Source: Minisyncoccota bacterium
GTDB taxonomy: Bacteria > Patescibacteriota > Minisyncoccia > Minisyncoccales > Minisyncoccaceae
Length of the DNA: 5,022 nt
Assembly (NCBI GenBank): GCA_028689175.1
Contig: JAQTWS010000043.1
Span: forward strand, 1 to 5,022
Reading direction: 5' to 3'
In this document: positions 4,386-5,022 of the stretch, piece by piece
How positions within the stretch are numbered: the stretch's first letter is position 1
How the letters are laid out: each line of letters opens with the position of its first letter
Translations under genes and position numbers: made by a program
Notes under the pieces: model-generated
The model's database searches: none
The model's input: the letters and a program-made list of their open reading frames with translations, nothing else
Told to the model about the DNA's origin: nothing

Positions 4386-4898
4386 TTGTCAAGCTGTGGG
4401 AGTGTTCAGAAGATCAAAACTTGCCTTGATCGGGAATGTTATTTTGAAGCGCGAGAAGAATTAGTTGATTTTAGTAGAAATGAAAATGTTGACAACTATT
4501 CATTATTTGTTTTTATGGAGTGCCTAAAAAGCCCCTGCTTTTTATTAAGATACGAGGCTTTATCTTCTTTGAAACTATTTGCTCATGAGGATTTTGTGCG
4601 GTCAGCAATTATTGAAAGACTAAACGATGAATCCTGGCTCATGAGACAAGAGGCTTTAAAAATTTTAGAGGATTATACAAGTTTAGATGAGAGAATCTTT
4701 CCATTATTTATAGAATCCTTAAAAGATGAATCTCCAGTCATTATTGATGAACTGCTAATCTTCTTAGAACCATATATCAATAAAGAAAATAAGGATATTA
4801 TAATTAAAAATTGTTTGCAAAATAAGTATTTATTTAAGCGCACCATTAGGATTTTATCAAAATATGCATCTATTAATTATTTTGAGGTGATGAATTGA
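4386..4898 (+). CDS. HEAT-repeat protein, TTG start
   Basis: From TTG 4386 the product has 170 residues (173 if GTG 4377 is used). The middle shows HEAT-type helical repeats: LRYEALSSLKLFA, then IIERLNDESWLMRQEALKIL and FIESLKDESPVIIDELLIFL, the last two carrying the L.DES..(M/I)..EAL-like pattern of HEAT and PBS-lyase-type repeats. Such solenoids bind proteins; no catalytic residues are visible. The N-terminus has four scattered cysteines (SSCGS, TCLDREC, MEC) without a zinc-ribbon pattern, and no signal peptide, so it should be cytoplasmic. Its TGA (4896-4898) overlaps the TTG start of the next, membrane gene, so the two are probably coupled and their products may interact. It has its own promoter and a strong ribosome-binding site, unlike the other genes here. 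Specific function unknown. Confidence 0.8.
   Translation: MSSCGSVQKIKTCLDRECYFEAREELVDFSRNENVDNYSLFVFMECLKSPCFLLRYEALSSLKLFAHEDFVRSAIIERLNDESWLMRQEALKILEDYTSLDERIFPLFIESLKDESPVIIDELLIFLEPYINKENKDIIIKNCLQNKYLFKRTIRILSKYASINYFEVMN
4884..4891 (+). promoter_or_regulatory. Ribosome-binding site of the membrane protein gene
   Basis: GAGGTGAT inside the 3' end of the HEAT gene is followed three bases later by TTG 4895. It is the same AGGTGAT element as before the HEAT gene. The ATG at 4890 is in the HEAT frame and stops after two codons, so it cannot be the start. Confidence 0.75.
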
Positions 4899-5022
4899 CG
4901 TTACTCTGGCGTCTATTTGGTTACATAGTTATTATTAGTTTAATTATAGCGCTTGTTGCCGTAGTATCCCTGTTTGGATGGATTTTTTTAGCAGCAATGG
5001 ATATAATACTTTTATTCATTGT
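4895..5022 (+). CDS. Membrane protein N-terminus, cut by window end
   Basis: TTG 4895 overlaps the HEAT stop as TTGA and the frame is open to the window end (42 codons). The peptide begins TLLWRLFG, followed by a long hydrophobic span (about residues 9-33, YIVIISLIIALVAVV and onward), then MDIILLFI, which may begin a second membrane segment after one Asp. R6 and the absence of other charges suggest that the N-terminus stays in the cytoplasm. It is probably a multi-pass membrane protein, partner of the HEAT-repeat product by operon position. Too little is visible to assign a family. Confidence 0.75.
   Translation, partial: MTLLWRLFGYIVIISLIIALVAVVSLFGWIFLAAMDIILLFI

Noticed and set aside
1..5022. 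CRISPR array, tRNA, rRNA, insertion sequence or toxin-antitoxin pair.
   Set aside because: No regularly spaced repeats, no cloverleaf or rRNA-like segments, no transposase motifs or terminal inverted repeats, and no recognisable toxin or antitoxin were seen by eye.

Overview
The window is AT-rich DNA (about 30% G+C by eye) that reads with the standard bacterial code: TGA and TAA both end real genes. Compact genes, several Cys4 zinc proteins, a TraR/DksA-like protein, a LysM/M23 peptidase, an RsmA/KsgA and a protein resembling the BCAM0308 family suggest a small-genome bacterium, most likely Patescibacteria (CPR, Parcubacteria-like). That placement is inferred from gene content and style. No marker in the window proves it.

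Layout: (1) 2-1360, plus strand: the 3' part of a long coiled-coil protein, then a 36-residue single-pass membrane peptide whose start overlaps the previous stop (ATGA), then a TraR/DksA-type zinc protein 4 bp later. A strong hairpin terminator lies between this block and the convergent peptidase gene. (2) 1389-2486, minus strand: a LysM-LysM-M23 cell-wall hydrolase. Its reading frame continues 73 codons upstream through a convincing basic/hydrophobic signal anchor, but no ATG, GTG or TTG exists in that extension. A good promoter lies just upstream. (3) 2590-3390, plus strand: complete ksgA/rsmA, divergent from the peptidase, with an extended -10 so close to its ATG that the mRNA should be leaderless. 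(4) 3472-3645, plus strand: a 57-residue zinc-ribbon protein with its own strong promoter, a perfect 17-bp inverted repeat over the -10, and a hairpin leader. (5) 3676-4236, minus strand: a BCAM0308/NMD3-like zinc protein that shares a bidirectional terminator with the previous gene. (6) 4386-end, plus strand: a HEAT-repeat protein overlapping by 4 bp a membrane protein cut by the window end. Both start at TTG behind the same AGGTGAT ribosome-binding site.

How the genes may work together: most products concern the translation/transcription machinery (KsgA, a DksA-like protein, small zinc ribbons) or the cell envelope (LysM/M23, membrane peptides). The most interesting signals are regulatory: the missing peptidase start codon, the predicted leaderless ksgA mRNA, the operator-like palindrome before the zinc-ribbon gene, and a terminator that contains a stop codon. 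I see no mobile element, CRISPR array, rRNA or tRNA, and no clearly new multi-gene system. The HEAT/membrane pair at the right edge is the least characterised module.
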